64,000 nt of DNA, taken from NCBI GenBank assembly GCA_038202885.1, contig JBBREP010000009.1, positions 9,567 to 73,566 on the forward strand. Direction: 5' to 3'. The DNA is from JBBREP01 sp038202885 (GTDB taxonomy: Bacteria > Actinomycetota > Acidimicrobiia > IMCC26256 > PALSA-610). Below, piece by piece: positions 16,678-24,492 of this stretch. How positions within the stretch are numbered: the stretch's first letter is position 1; each line of letters opens with the position of its first letter. The translations under genes and the position numbers were made by a program. The notes below the pieces were generated by a model. The model did no database searches. It had not been told where the DNA came from and saw only the letters and a list, made by a program, of their open reading frames with translations.

Positions 16678-19422
16678 TCAGTGGCGGCGTGATCGCACCA
16701 TCATCGCAGCCAGTGCGACGCAGGCCAGTAATCCCCCTGCCGACAGCAGCAGGGCTGGCCGGCGGCCAGCCGGTGAGTACCAGAGCCTGACGACGTGGCG
16801 ACCCTTCGTGAGCGCGATGGCGACGACGGCATCGTCGGCGGGTCGCAATGCCGCGGCGTGGCCGTCGACGGTTGCACGCCAACCTTGCTGGAGCGCATCG
16901 GCGACCACCACGTAGCCACTGCCCTGGGCGTCGACATCGATGAGCATCGAATCACCGGCATCGGACACCACCGTGGTGCGAGCTGCGGCGCCCGATGCCG
17001 CTGGCCCTACTTCGTTGAGCATGACCGTGTCGGACGGATAGCGCTGATGCAGTTGGTGTACCCGCGCCGTTGCACTTGGTTGCACCAATACCTTGCTCGC
17101 CCAATGGACGCGCGGAAGCGCGTGTCGACGCTGATAGATGACGGTGTCGTCGGCGAACCGCACCCGCAACCCGTCATCGACGGCAGGCGAGCGCACGACG
17201 CCCGCGGCTGGAGCGGTGGCCGTGCCCGAGAGCGTGAGCTCCCGACCTGGCGCGTCGAGGGCGAGCCGCACTGAGTACGACCCCGCCGGTAGCCCGTCAC
17301 CGGGGACGGCCACGTCGATGTCGATTGGCGGCAGCTCCAACAGCGGCCGCCGACCGTGCGCCACCACTCGACCAGCGCCGTCGCGCACATCGGCGACCAG
17401 ATAGGCCGGGCGACCACGCCGGGCGAAGCCCTTGGGTGCGTGCACGACAACGGCCCGCAGCGGCCCCTGCACCGACACCGAGGTCGACGCGCCGGCGCGC
17501 AGCACGAACGTGGCCGCGCTCGCGGGCGGCACCGTCCGGTCGCCGTAGACCGAGACGCCCGGTTGGGCCACGAAGTAGGCCGCGGCCAAGCGATCGAGCA
17601 CCGGTGACCTTGCCGTTGCCGACGCGGCACTCATGGTGAGCACCGTGCTGCCCTGCGGTTGGTGCCGATCGATGGATTCCACGGCCTGCGTCCACGCCGG
17701 CTCCTTGAACGCGTGCCCGCTCACTGCCCGCAATCGGTAGGCGCTGTTCGCGCTCGGAAACAGCGTGTCGTTGTCGGCCGCGTAGCGGTCGCCGTGCAGG
17801 TGGTCGGCGAGGTAGCGGGTGGTCGCCGTAGCCGGGTAGAAGTCGGCGCGAGCAGAACGCGGCCACCACGGCAGCACGAACGCGAGCGCCTCGATGGCAA
17901 TCACCAAGGGGATCGCGACCAGCAAGCGTTGGGCCCGCTCGGGCGACGACCGCAACGCGAACACCACCACGACCACCGCGATCGCGATCGCACCCACCGG
18001 CACCACGGCATGCTTGGCGAAGTACGACCACTGCGACACGGTCGTGCGCCGAGACGCACGCGCTGCGTGCAACAGCGACCAGCCGAGCACCACAACGATT
18101 GCGACCCCAGCCGCCGCACCGATCGGCGATGTGCGCAGGCGCCGCCGCGGCGAGGCCGACTCCCCAACGGCTCGCCGCGATCCTTCCATCACCCGCTCAG
18201 CGCCGATAGCGGCCAACACCGCCAGCCCGAGCAACAACAGCGACCGCAGCCGCCCCACAAAGTTGTTGGAAAACACCGGAAAACGCTGCGCGATTGCGAG
18301 CAGCGGCCCGCCGCCGTAGATCAACACCGTGCACACCGCAACCACACCCAACCAGAAGCCACGCGCGCCCGCCCGCAAGGCCGCAGGACGCCGCGCCACG
18401 ATCGCGACGAGCACCAGCACGATCGCCGCGCCGCCCAGGAACGACTGCGCTTCGATCAGGTTCTTCGGTCCGAAATAGTTGCCGTCGACCGGGCTGCCGA
18501 ACGCGGCTGGCATCACCGCGGTCGCGAGCGACGCGAACGGCAGGTGCACGTTCGATGTTTGGTCGCGGTACGAGATGTCGAGATCGCGCAGGCGGATCGC
18601 GAACGGCACGAGCTGCACCGCGGCCAGCGCTGTACCGAGCGCTAGCCCCCCGGCCGCGACCACCGCGGCCCGCCACGAACGCCAGCGACTCCGCACGAGA
18701 TGGAACAGCACATAGGCAACGACGCCGTAGACGCAGTACCCCGTGACCGCCGGGAAACCCTCGAGCCACATGGCGCCGAGCACGAGCGCGACGGGCAACG
18801 CGTCGGAAAACGACTCCACCCCCGCTCGCCTTCGGCTCGCGCCCCCAGGGGGATCGCTGGCTCGTTCCAAGGCCCGATCGACGGCCCAGAACAGGGCCGG
18901 GAAGAGCGCCGCGATGCGCGCGTGGGGCCAGTTGGTCCAGGCCACGATGAAGCCGCTGGTGGCATACACCGCCCCGCCGAGCCAGGCCGCCGCGGCGCGC
19001 AGCCCGAGCCGCCGCAGGTAGAGGTAACAAAAGCCCAGGGCACCGAGGAGCGACAGGAGGGCCGACCAGGCCGGAGCCAGCCAGTCGGGGAAGGCGGCTC
19101 GCACCGCCGCGAACGGCGACAACCCCCCGGTGTCGGGGATCGCCCCCAGCGGCACGCCCCCAGCCACGTAGGGGTTCCACAGCGGCAGGTGCAGATGGCG
19201 GGCGCCGTCGGCCAACAACTGCTGCTGCGGTGAATAGAAGTCGACCGTGTCGGAGAAGATCGTCGTCGGTGTGGCACTCCCCGACTGAGCGCTCCACGGC
19301 GCCGCGTCGCGCAACATTCCCGAGCCAAGAAACACCCCGTGGCCCACGAGCGGTCCGCCGATGCCGACCACGATCGTGAACACCGCGGCCGCGAGCGCGA
19401 CGCGGCGCAACAACCTCCCCAC
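16678..19422 (-). CDS. YfhO-like multi-pass membrane protein (paralogue 2)
   Basis: This 914-residue membrane protein is clearly homologous to the product of 449-3283. They share GGPLVGHGVFLG near the N-terminus, SDTVDFYSPQQ, WNPYVAGGVPLG, a PDT motif, NWPHA, EGFPAVTGY and a C-terminal QQGWRATVDGHAA block. About 12 helices are followed by an extracytoplasmic beta-rich domain and one last helix. An insert SDPPGGASRRRAGVE near residue 195, absent from the other copy, coincides with a dispersed DNA repeat (18818-18864). A role in outer-face glycosylation of a wall or membrane glycan is inferred. GTG is the start. It lies between a GT2 glycosyltransferase and a methyltransferase on the same strand. 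Confidence 0.75.
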   Translation of the reverse strand: MGRLLRRVALAAAVFTIVVGIGGPLVGHGVFLGSGMLRDAAPWSAQSGSATPTTIFSDTVDFYSPQQQLLADGARHLHLPLWNPYVAGGVPLGAIPDTGGLSPFAAVRAAFPDWLAPAWSALLSLLGALGFCYLYLRRLGLRAAAAWLGGAVYATSGFIVAWTNWPHARIAALFPALFWAVDRALERASDPPGGASRRRAGVESFSDALPVALVLGAMWLEGFPAVTGYCVYGVVAYVLFHLVRSRWRSWRAAVVAAGGLALGTALAAVQLVPFAIRLRDLDISYRDQTSNVHLPFASLATAVMPAAFGSPVDGNYFGPKNLIEAQSFLGGAAIVLVLVAIVARRPAALRAGARGFWLGVVAVCTVLIYGGGPLLAIAQRFPVFSNNFVGRLRSLLLLGLAVLAAIGAERVMEGSRRAVGESASPRRRLRTSPIGAAAGVAIVVVLGWSLLHAARASRRTTVSQWSYFAKHAVVPVGAIAIAVVVVVFALRSSPERAQRLLVAIPLVIAIEALAFVLPWWPRSARADFYPATATTRYLADHLHGDRYAADNDTLFPSANSAYRLRAVSGHAFKEPAWTQAVESIDRHQPQGSTVLTMSAASATARSPVLDRLAAAYFVAQPGVSVYGDRTVPPASAATFVLRAGASTSVSVQGPLRAVVVHAPKGFARRGRPAYLVADVRDGAGRVVAHGRRPLLELPPIDIDVAVPGDGLPAGSYSVRLALDAPGRELTLSGTATAPAAGVVRSPAVDDGLRVRFADDTVIYQRRHALPRVHWASKVLVQPSATARVHQLHQRYPSDTVMLNEVGPAASGAAARTTVVSDAGDSMLIDVDAQGSGYVVVADALQQGWRATVDGHAAALRPADDAVVAIALTKGRHVVRLWYSPAGRRPALLLSAGGLLACVALAAMMVRSRRH
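18818..18864. repeat. 47-bp repeat inside a coding sequence, family E copy 1
   Basis: The segment starts ACCCCCGCTCGCC, then TCGGCTCGCGCC, and ends GGCTCG. A near copy is at 31901-31947. Here it lies within the YfhO-like gene (minus strand) and encodes an extra charged loop that the paralogue lacks. Reading frame is kept. Confidence 0.6.
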
Positions 19423-19456
19423 GAGATCAGTAGAGCTCAGCGTTCGCGCCGTCGCG

Positions 19457-20416
19457 TCAGCGTTCGAAGTCGAGCGACGACGCCGACGGCACCTCGCGTG
19501 CCGGTTTCGCGACCCGCACGATCAAGTCGGCGAGCAAGCCGATCGCAATCACCTGGAACGACGCGAAGAAGATGAGCAGCGTGTTGCCGGCCACCTTCAC
19601 GTCACTCGACGCGATGTCGTAGACGAGCTTCGTGATACCGATGGCGCCGAGCAAGAGGCCGAGCGGCATGAACACGCGCAACGGCTCGTACGACAGCACC
19701 ATGCGGATCACTTGGAGCATGTAGCGCCGGGTGTCTTTGATCGGATGGAACTTCGACTTGCCGGCGCGCTTCGCGTACGGAATATCGACGTATTTCACCG
19801 AGTAGCCGTGGTTCAAGAAGGTCATCGTCATCGTGGTGACGCACGAGAAACCGGCTGGCAACAAGTGCAGGTACTGATCGGCAACGTCGCGGCGGAAGGC
19901 GCGCAGCCCCGAGTTGAGGTCGGGGATGTCGGTTTGGGTGAGGTAACACGCGAGCTTGCGGATGCTCCACTTCGCAGGAACCCGCAGCGCCTTGACTGTG
20001 CCCTGCTCAGAAGTACGCGCGCCGACGATCTGGTCGAAGCCGCGCAACTCCTTGACGATCTGGGGAATCTGGTCGTTGGGATAGGTCATGTCGGCGTCGG
20101 TCCACACCACGACCGCGCCGCGCGCGGCACGACTGCCGATACGCCGAGCCGTGCCCGAACCACCGTTGCGCGGCAGCGTGATCAAGCGGATGCCCGGCAC
20201 GGCGCGCAGTACCTCGTTGCTGCCATCGGTGGAGCAGTCGTCGACGGCGATGATCTCGTAGGTGTAGTCCGAGGCATCGAGGGCGGCCTTGATGCGGTCG
20301 ATCTCGGCCACAACGTGGTCACGCTCGTTGTAACAGGGCAGGATGACCGAAACGTCGTACTTGTTCACGGCCGGATCTTCCGCGCCAGCTGGGGTCTCTG
20401 GGTCCGTTGGATTCAT
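19457..20416 (-). CDS. Glycosyltransferase family 2, dolichol-phosphate-sugar-synthase-like with two membrane helices
   Basis: This 319-residue GT-A enzyme begins with a flexible acidic tail, then SVILPCYNERDHV near residue 23, DDCSTDGS near residue 58 and the metal-binding DAD motif VVWTDADMTYP near residue 106. The C-terminus has two hydrophobic helices (about residues 250-310). This architecture is typical of polyprenyl-phosphate mannosyl/glucosyl transferases (DPM1/GtrB type), which load a sugar onto a polyprenyl carrier for use by GT-C enzymes on the outer face. The adjacent YfhO-like membrane protein would be a natural user of that donor; the link is inferred. The start is ATG. Confidence 0.85.
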   Translation of the reverse strand: MNPTDPETPAGAEDPAVNKYDVSVILPCYNERDHVVAEIDRIKAALDASDYTYEIIAVDDCSTDGSNEVLRAVPGIRLITLPRNGGSGTARRIGSRAARGAVVVWTDADMTYPNDQIPQIVKELRGFDQIVGARTSEQGTVKALRVPAKWSIRKLACYLTQTDIPDLNSGLRAFRRDVADQYLHLLPAGFSCVTTMTMTFLNHGYSVKYVDIPYAKRAGKSKFHPIKDTRRYMLQVIRMVLSYEPLRVFMPLGLLLGAIGITKLVYDIASSDVKVAGNTLLIFFASFQVIAIGLLADLIVRVAKPAREVPSASSLDFER

Positions 20417-20510
20417 GGGCTTTCCATCGCGTGCACCGCCGCGACGCCTCCGTCGGCAGCACGATACAGGCCGCTGCGGGGACGGGAGAGTTCTTCGGTA
20501 GCGTGGGGAG

Positions 20511-21131
20511 ATGGGCGCACCGCGACCGGCGCACTACGAGACTGCCACGGTCCGCGTCGACAAGGTCGTCGTGGGACCGTACGAAAACAATGCGTACGTG
20601 GTGCGTTGCAAGGGTAGAGGTGACGCCGTGCTGATCGACGCCGCCAACGAGCATGAACTGCTCGTACCCCTCTGCCGCGCCCTCGGTGTGCGCAAGGTGC
20701 TGACGACCCACGGGCACTGGGACCACATTCAGGCCGTCACCGCGGCGCGCGACGCTGGCATCGACGTGGGGATCGCGGCGGGCGACGCCGACATGCTCGA
20801 CAGTTACGACTTCGTGATCGACGACGATTCGATCTACGAGGTCGGCGACCTCAAGCTCCACACGATCCCCAACCCTGGCCATACGCCCGGGTCGGTGTCG
20901 TTCCTGCTTGAGGACACGCCGTTGCTGTTCACCGGCGACACACTCTTCCCCGGCGGGCCCGGCAACACCAGCGGTCACGCCAAGGCGAGCTTCACCCAGA
21001 TCATCGACTCGATCGATCGTCGCCTGTTCACGCTGCCCGGCGACACGCTCGTCCTGCCTGGCCACGGCCTCGACACGACCATTGGAGACGAGCGACCGCA
21101 CCTCCAAGAGTGGGTGAACCGTGGCTGGTAA
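20511..21131 (+). CDS. Metallo-beta-lactamase-fold hydrolase
   Basis: This 206-residue MBL-fold protein has THGHWDH (HxHxDH) near residue 65 for binding a dinuclear metal centre, a GHTPGSVSF motif near residue 125, FTGDTLFPGGPG near residue 143 and the terminal GHG near residue 185. The pattern is like glyoxalase II or persulfide dioxygenase-type enzymes; it acts on a thioester or similar substrate in the cytoplasm. Its location before egtB may suggest thiol metabolism, though this is only contextual. The last 42 bases including the stop are repeated exactly 67 bases downstream (21157-21198). Confidence 0.85.
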   Translation: MGAPRPAHYETATVRVDKVVVGPYENNAYVVRCKGRGDAVLIDAANEHELLVPLCRALGVRKVLTTHGHWDHIQAVTAARDAGIDVGIAAGDADMLDSYDFVIDDDSIYEVGDLKLHTIPNPGHTPGSVSFLLEDTPLLFTGDTLFPGGPGNTSGHAKASFTQIIDSIDRRLFTLPGDTLVLPGHGLDTTIGDERPHLQEWVNRGW

Positions 21132-21156
21132 GAGGTGCGGGCGTGACCATAGATGC

Positions 21157-21198
21157 GAGCGACCGCACCTCCAAGAGTGGGTGAACCGTGGCTGGTAA
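21157..21198. repeat. Exact 42-bp duplication of the MBL-hydrolase gene 3' end
   Basis: Bases 21090-21131, which encode the last 13 residues and the stop of the MBL-fold gene, recur without mismatch at 21157-21198. The copy is separated from the original by 25 bases. This looks like a recent local duplication; the second copy has no known coding role. Confidence 0.85.
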
Positions 21199-21224
21199 CC
21201 GGTCGGAGCGCCCGTTCGCCCGGC

Positions 21225-21303
21225 GCGGCGACCGGAGCATCCCAGAAGCGAGGGACGAGCGAGATGGGTGCGCAGGGAGCTCGCCGCGGAGCGAAGCGGA
21301 GCA
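21225..21303. repeat. Partial family A element directly upstream of egtB
   Basis: It begins CGGCGCGGCGACCG and ends GCTCGCCGCGGAGCGAAGCG then GAGCA, the same end as in the array at 10771-11043. It finishes immediately before the proposed egtB start ATG 21304, so the egtB leader derives from the repeat. Confidence 0.6.
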
Positions 21304-22629
21304 ATGGACATGGTGATTATTGCGCCGGCAGTCGATCGGGAGTCCTTACTGGACCGCTATCGGCGCGTGCGCGCGGCGACCGAGGCGCTCGCGGCGCCGC
21401 TGTCGGATGAGGACCAGTGCGTGCAGTCGATGCCCGACGCCAGCCCGGCGAAGTGGCACCGCGCCCACACCACCTGGTTCTTCGAGACCTTCGTGGTGCG
21501 ACCATTCGTGGCCGGCTACGAGGCGCCCGACGACCGCTACTCGTACCTTTTCAACTCGTATTACGACACCGTTGGAGCCCGCCATCCGCGCGCCGAGCGA
21601 GGCTTGCTCACCCGGCCGTCGAGCGCCCAGGTCGGCGACTACCGGCGCGCGGTGGACGATGTGATGGAACGGTTCATCGCCGAGACTTTGTCGTCGTTGA
21701 CGCCGTCGATCGCCGAGCGCATCGTGCTCGGACTCCATCACGAACAACAGCATCAAGAACTGCTGCTGATGGACGTGAAGCATGCGTTCTCGCGCAATCC
21801 CTACGACCCTGCGTACCGCCGCGGTGGCCTGCCGAGAAATGATGCCCACTCTGAACCAGCGGCGACGCCGTTGCGGTGGGTCGAGCACGGCGGCGGCATG
21901 GTCGAGATCGGCAACGCCGGGCCTGAGTTCGCGTTCGACAACGAGGCCCCGGCCCACATCGCGTTGCTGCCGCCCTTCGCACTCGCCGATCGACTTGTCA
22001 CCGTCGACGAGTGGAAGGCCTTCATGGCCGACGACGGTTACCGCCGGCCCGAACTGTGGCTCTCCGACGGCTGGCACACTGCCCAGCGAGAAGGCTGGGA
22101 AGCGCCGCTGTATTGGGAGCGTGACGGCGACGATTGGACGTTGTTGTCGCTCGACGGCCGCCGCGCTGTACGCGGCGACGAACCTGTCGTCCACATCAGC
22201 CACTACGAGGCCGATGCCTACGCGCGCTGGACCGGCGGACGCCTCCCCACCGAATACGAATGGGAAGCCGTCGCCCGCATCCAACCATCGGGCGGCAACT
22301 TGCTCGACTGCAATGCACTGCGCACCGCCTCGCTGCATCCAACGCCAGCGGCGACACCGAAGAACAGCAGCGTGGAATTGCGGCAGTGCTTCGGCGACGT
22401 GTGGGAATGGACCGGCTCGGCCTACCTCCCGTACCCGCGCTTTCGCACCGCCGAAGGCGCGATCGGCGAGTACAACGGCAAGTTCATGAGCAACCAGATC
22501 GTGTTGCGCGGCGGCGCGTGCGTCACGCCGGCTGACCACGTGCGGGCCACGTACCGAAACTTCTTCTATCCGCACCAACGATGGATGTTCTCGGGCCTCC
22601 GGCTCGCCCGCGACATCGACGCCGCGTGA
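21304..22629 (+). CDS. egtB: Ergothioneine biosynthesis sulfoxide synthase EgtB
   Basis: This iron enzyme joins hercynine to a thiol (gamma-glutamylcysteine or cysteine) using O2. ATG 21304 (or ATG 21310) is chosen because the upstream in-frame codons lie in a repeat. The roughly 440-residue length suits EgtB. The N-terminal DinB-like domain has W-H-R-A-H-T-T-W-F near residue 45 and the three-His iron site with HHEQQHQEL near residue 138. The C-terminal FGE-sulfatase-type domain has RLPTEYEWEAVAR near residue 310 and ends in YPHQRWMFSGLRLARD. egtD follows one base later and the two are surely cotranscribed. egtA, egtC and egtE are not in the window. Confidence 0.93.
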   Translation: MDMVIIAPAVDRESLLDRYRRVRAATEALAAPLSDEDQCVQSMPDASPAKWHRAHTTWFFETFVVRPFVAGYEAPDDRYSYLFNSYYDTVGARHPRAERGLLTRPSSAQVGDYRRAVDDVMERFIAETLSSLTPSIAERIVLGLHHEQQHQELLLMDVKHAFSRNPYDPAYRRGGLPRNDAHSEPAATPLRWVEHGGGMVEIGNAGPEFAFDNEAPAHIALLPPFALADRLVTVDEWKAFMADDGYRRPELWLSDGWHTAQREGWEAPLYWERDGDDWTLLSLDGRRAVRGDEPVVHISHYEADAYARWTGGRLPTEYEWEAVARIQPSGGNLLDCNALRTASLHPTPAATPKNSSVELRQCFGDVWEWTGSAYLPYPRFRTAEGAIGEYNGKFMSNQIVLRGGACVTPADHVRATYRNFFYPHQRWMFSGLRLARDIDAA

Positions 22630-22630
22630 G

Positions 22631-23602
22631 GTGGGTGTGTTCACGATCGACGTGCACCTCGGTGCCGAAGACCTGACCGAGGCACTGCGCGACGAAGCGC
22701 GCAAGGGTTTGCTCGCCGAGCCCAAACAACTGTCGCCGAAATGGTTCTACGACGATCGCGGCTCGCAGCTGTTCGACGCGATTACGCGGCTTCCCGAGTA
22801 CTACCCCACTCGCTCCGAACGAGCGATCCTCGAGACCCGCGCCGACGAGATCGCGGCCATCACGAACGCGACCACGCTCGTGGAACTCGGCTCGGGGACA
22901 TCGGAAAAGACCCGGCTCTTGCTCGACGCATTGCGCGATCACGGCACGCTGGCGCGTTTCGTGCCGTTCGACGTGAGCGAACAGACGTTGCGCGATGCCG
23001 CGGCCGCGGTCCAAGCCGAATACCCGGGCGTCGACGTACACGCCGTCGTCGGCGACTTCGAACGCCACCTGCCGCTCCTGCCCGATGGTGGCCGACGGCT
23101 GGTGGCCTTCCTCGGCGGCACGATCGGCAACCTCGCCCCCGACCAGCGAGCCGGCTTCCTCGCCACGATCGCGGCCGGGCTCGGCCCGAACGACATGCTG
23201 CTCCTCGGCACCGACCTGGTGAAACCGCCCGAACGTCTCGTGGCCGCCTACGACGACCAACAAGGCGTCACTGCGGCGTTCAACCGCAACGTCCTGCTCG
23301 TGCTCAACCGCGAGCTCGACGCCACCTTCGAGCCCGACGACTTCGAGCATCGGGCCGTGTGGGATCCGGCCAACGAGTGGATCGAGATGCGCCTCCAGGC
23401 CCGCACCGATCTCAAGGTCGACGTGGCGGCGCTCGATCTCGTGGTGCCGTTCACTGCGGCCGAGGAGATGCGCACCGAGATCAGCGCCAAGTTCCGGCGT
23501 GAGGGCGTCGAGCGCGAACTCGCCGCCGCGGGCCTGCGCCTGGCCCACTGGTGGACCGATCACGCCGGCGATTTCGCCCTCTCGCTGTCGACGCCCGCGT
23601 GA
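22631..23602 (+). CDS. egtD: L-histidine N-alpha-methyltransferase EgtD
   Basis: This enzyme trimethylates histidine to hercynine using SAM, the first step of ergothioneine synthesis. The 323-residue length is that of EgtD. Diagnostic segments are LSPKWFYDDRGSQLFD near residue 34, LPEYYPTRSERAIL near residue 53, ELGSGTSEKTRLLL near residue 78 (SAM loop) and FLGGTIGNLAP near residue 160. The C-terminal FTAAEEMRTEISAKF contains conserved substrate-binding residues. The start GTG 22631 is one base after the egtB stop; GTG 22637 is an alternative. Together with egtB it would give hercynyl sulfoxide formation in the cytoplasm. Confidence 0.93.
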   Translation: MGVFTIDVHLGAEDLTEALRDEARKGLLAEPKQLSPKWFYDDRGSQLFDAITRLPEYYPTRSERAILETRADEIAAITNATTLVELGSGTSEKTRLLLDALRDHGTLARFVPFDVSEQTLRDAAAAVQAEYPGVDVHAVVGDFERHLPLLPDGGRRLVAFLGGTIGNLAPDQRAGFLATIAAGLGPNDMLLLGTDLVKPPERLVAAYDDQQGVTAAFNRNVLLVLNRELDATFEPDDFEHRAVWDPANEWIEMRLQARTDLKVDVAALDLVVPFTAAEEMRTEISAKFRREGVERELAAAGLRLAHWWTDHAGDFALSLSTPA

Positions 23603-23607
23603 AACCT

Positions 23608-23658
23608 CCCGTGGTCCCACGCCAGGGGCGATTTTGTGCGTTCTGATGGGACCACGGG
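23608..23658. terminator. Long inverted repeat after egtD
   Basis: CCCGTGGTCCCA (23608-23619) and TGGGACCACGGG (23647-23658) are a perfect 12-bp inverted repeat with a 27-base loop that contains a short T-rich stretch. It begins 6 bases after the egtD stop and probably ends the egtBD transcript, just before the sufC promoter. Confidence 0.55.
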
Positions 23659-23667
23659 GCGCTGGAT

Positions 23668-23689
23668 TTCCACTACGCGCGTAGTGGAA
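23668..23689. promoter_or_regulatory. Perfect 22-bp palindrome, candidate operator of sufCSU
   Basis: TTCCACTACGC is followed directly by its exact reverse complement, giving a 22-bp palindrome with core ACTA-N6-TAGT. It spans the likely -35 (TTCCAC, 23668) and spacer of the sufC promoter, an ideal place for a repressor. A related ACTA-N6-TAGT inverted repeat lies upstream of sufB (35089-35115). A SufR/Rrf2-type regulator is suspected, but no such gene is in the window. Confidence 0.7.
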
Positions 23690-23690
23690 T

Positions 23691-23696
23691 TACAAT
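23691..23696 (+). promoter_or_regulatory. Probable -10 box of the sufC-sufS-sufU promoter
   Basis: TACAAT lies 17 bases after TTCCAC (23668-23673), giving a standard spacing. Transcription would start near 23703, meaning the message may begin at GTG 23704 with no leader. The apparent ATG at 23695 would overlap the -10 box. Confidence 0.5.
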
Positions 23697-23703
23697 GGGG
23701 GCT

Positions 23704-24492
23704 GTGATTAGCTCGGTGGCCGCCTCGCAACCGACGCTCGAGCCCGCCACGCTCGAAATCGTCGACCTCCACGCCGCAGTCGACGGCCACGAGATCCTGC
23801 GCGGCGTGACCCTGAGCGTCCCCGCCGGCGAAGTCCATGCACTCATGGGCCCCAATGGCTCGGGCAAGTCGACGCTCGCCAACGTCCTGCTCGGCAATCC
23901 GGCCTATGAGGTCACCGCGGGCAAGATCGCGCTCGGCGGCGCCGACATCACCACGGCCACACCGGGCGAACGCGCCGCGAGGGGCCTGTTCCTTGGCTTC
24001 CAGCACCCCGAAGCCATCCCGGGCGTGTCGGTCCTCAACTTCTTGCGCCAGTCCATGGCCAATCGCCTCGGCATCGACGACTTCTCGGTGCTCGAAGTGC
24101 GCCTCAAGGTCATCGAATGGACCAAGCGCCTCGGCATGGACACTCGCTTCGTCGACCGCTACCTCAACGAGGGCTTCTCGGGCGGCGAGCGCAAGCGCAA
24201 CGAAATCCTCCAGATGGCGTTGCTCCAGCCCGACATCGCGGTCCTCGACGAGACCGACAGCGGCCTCGACATCGATGCGCTGCGCGCCGTCGGTCTCGGC
24301 ATCGCCGAGGTCCGCAAGGAACGCCCCGACCTCGGCTTCCTGGTGATCACCCACTACCAGCGGATCCTCGACCACCTCCCTCCCGATGTCGTCTACGTGC
24401 TCGTCGACGGCCGCATCGTCGCGACGGGTGGCCCTGAATTGGCGCGCCAAGTCGAAGACAGCGGTTTCGACGCGTTCCGCGTCGGAGCGTGA
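23704..24492 (+). CDS. sufC: Fe-S cluster assembly ATPase SufC (copy 1)
   Basis: SufC energises the SufBCD scaffold during Fe-S cluster assembly. The protein of about 262 residues has Walker A GPNGSGKST, Q-loop LGFQHPEAIPG, signature FSGGERKR and Walker B IAVLDETDSGLDIDAL, the last being typical of SufC. GTG 23704 is preferred as a leaderless start because a -10 box overlaps ATG 23695; the longer form adds three residues. sufS starts inside its stop codon (GTGA). A second sufC lies at 31066-31896. It is unclear whether this copy partners the distant SufB/SufD or has another role. A perfect palindrome covers its promoter. Confidence 0.9.
   Translation: MISSVAASQPTLEPATLEIVDLHAAVDGHEILRGVTLSVPAGEVHALMGPNGSGKSTLANVLLGNPAYEVTAGKIALGGADITTATPGERAARGLFLGFQHPEAIPGVSVLNFLRQSMANRLGIDDFSVLEVRLKVIEWTKRLGMDTRFVDRYLNEGFSGGERKRNEILQMALLQPDIAVLDETDSGLDIDALRAVGLGIAEVRKERPDLGFLVITHYQRILDHLPPDVVYVLVDGRIVATGGPELARQVEDSGFDAFRVGA

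Noticed and set aside
22523..23620. A 365-residue open frame opposite egtD
   Set aside because: Shadow of egtD on the other strand, with no start signal or family pattern.
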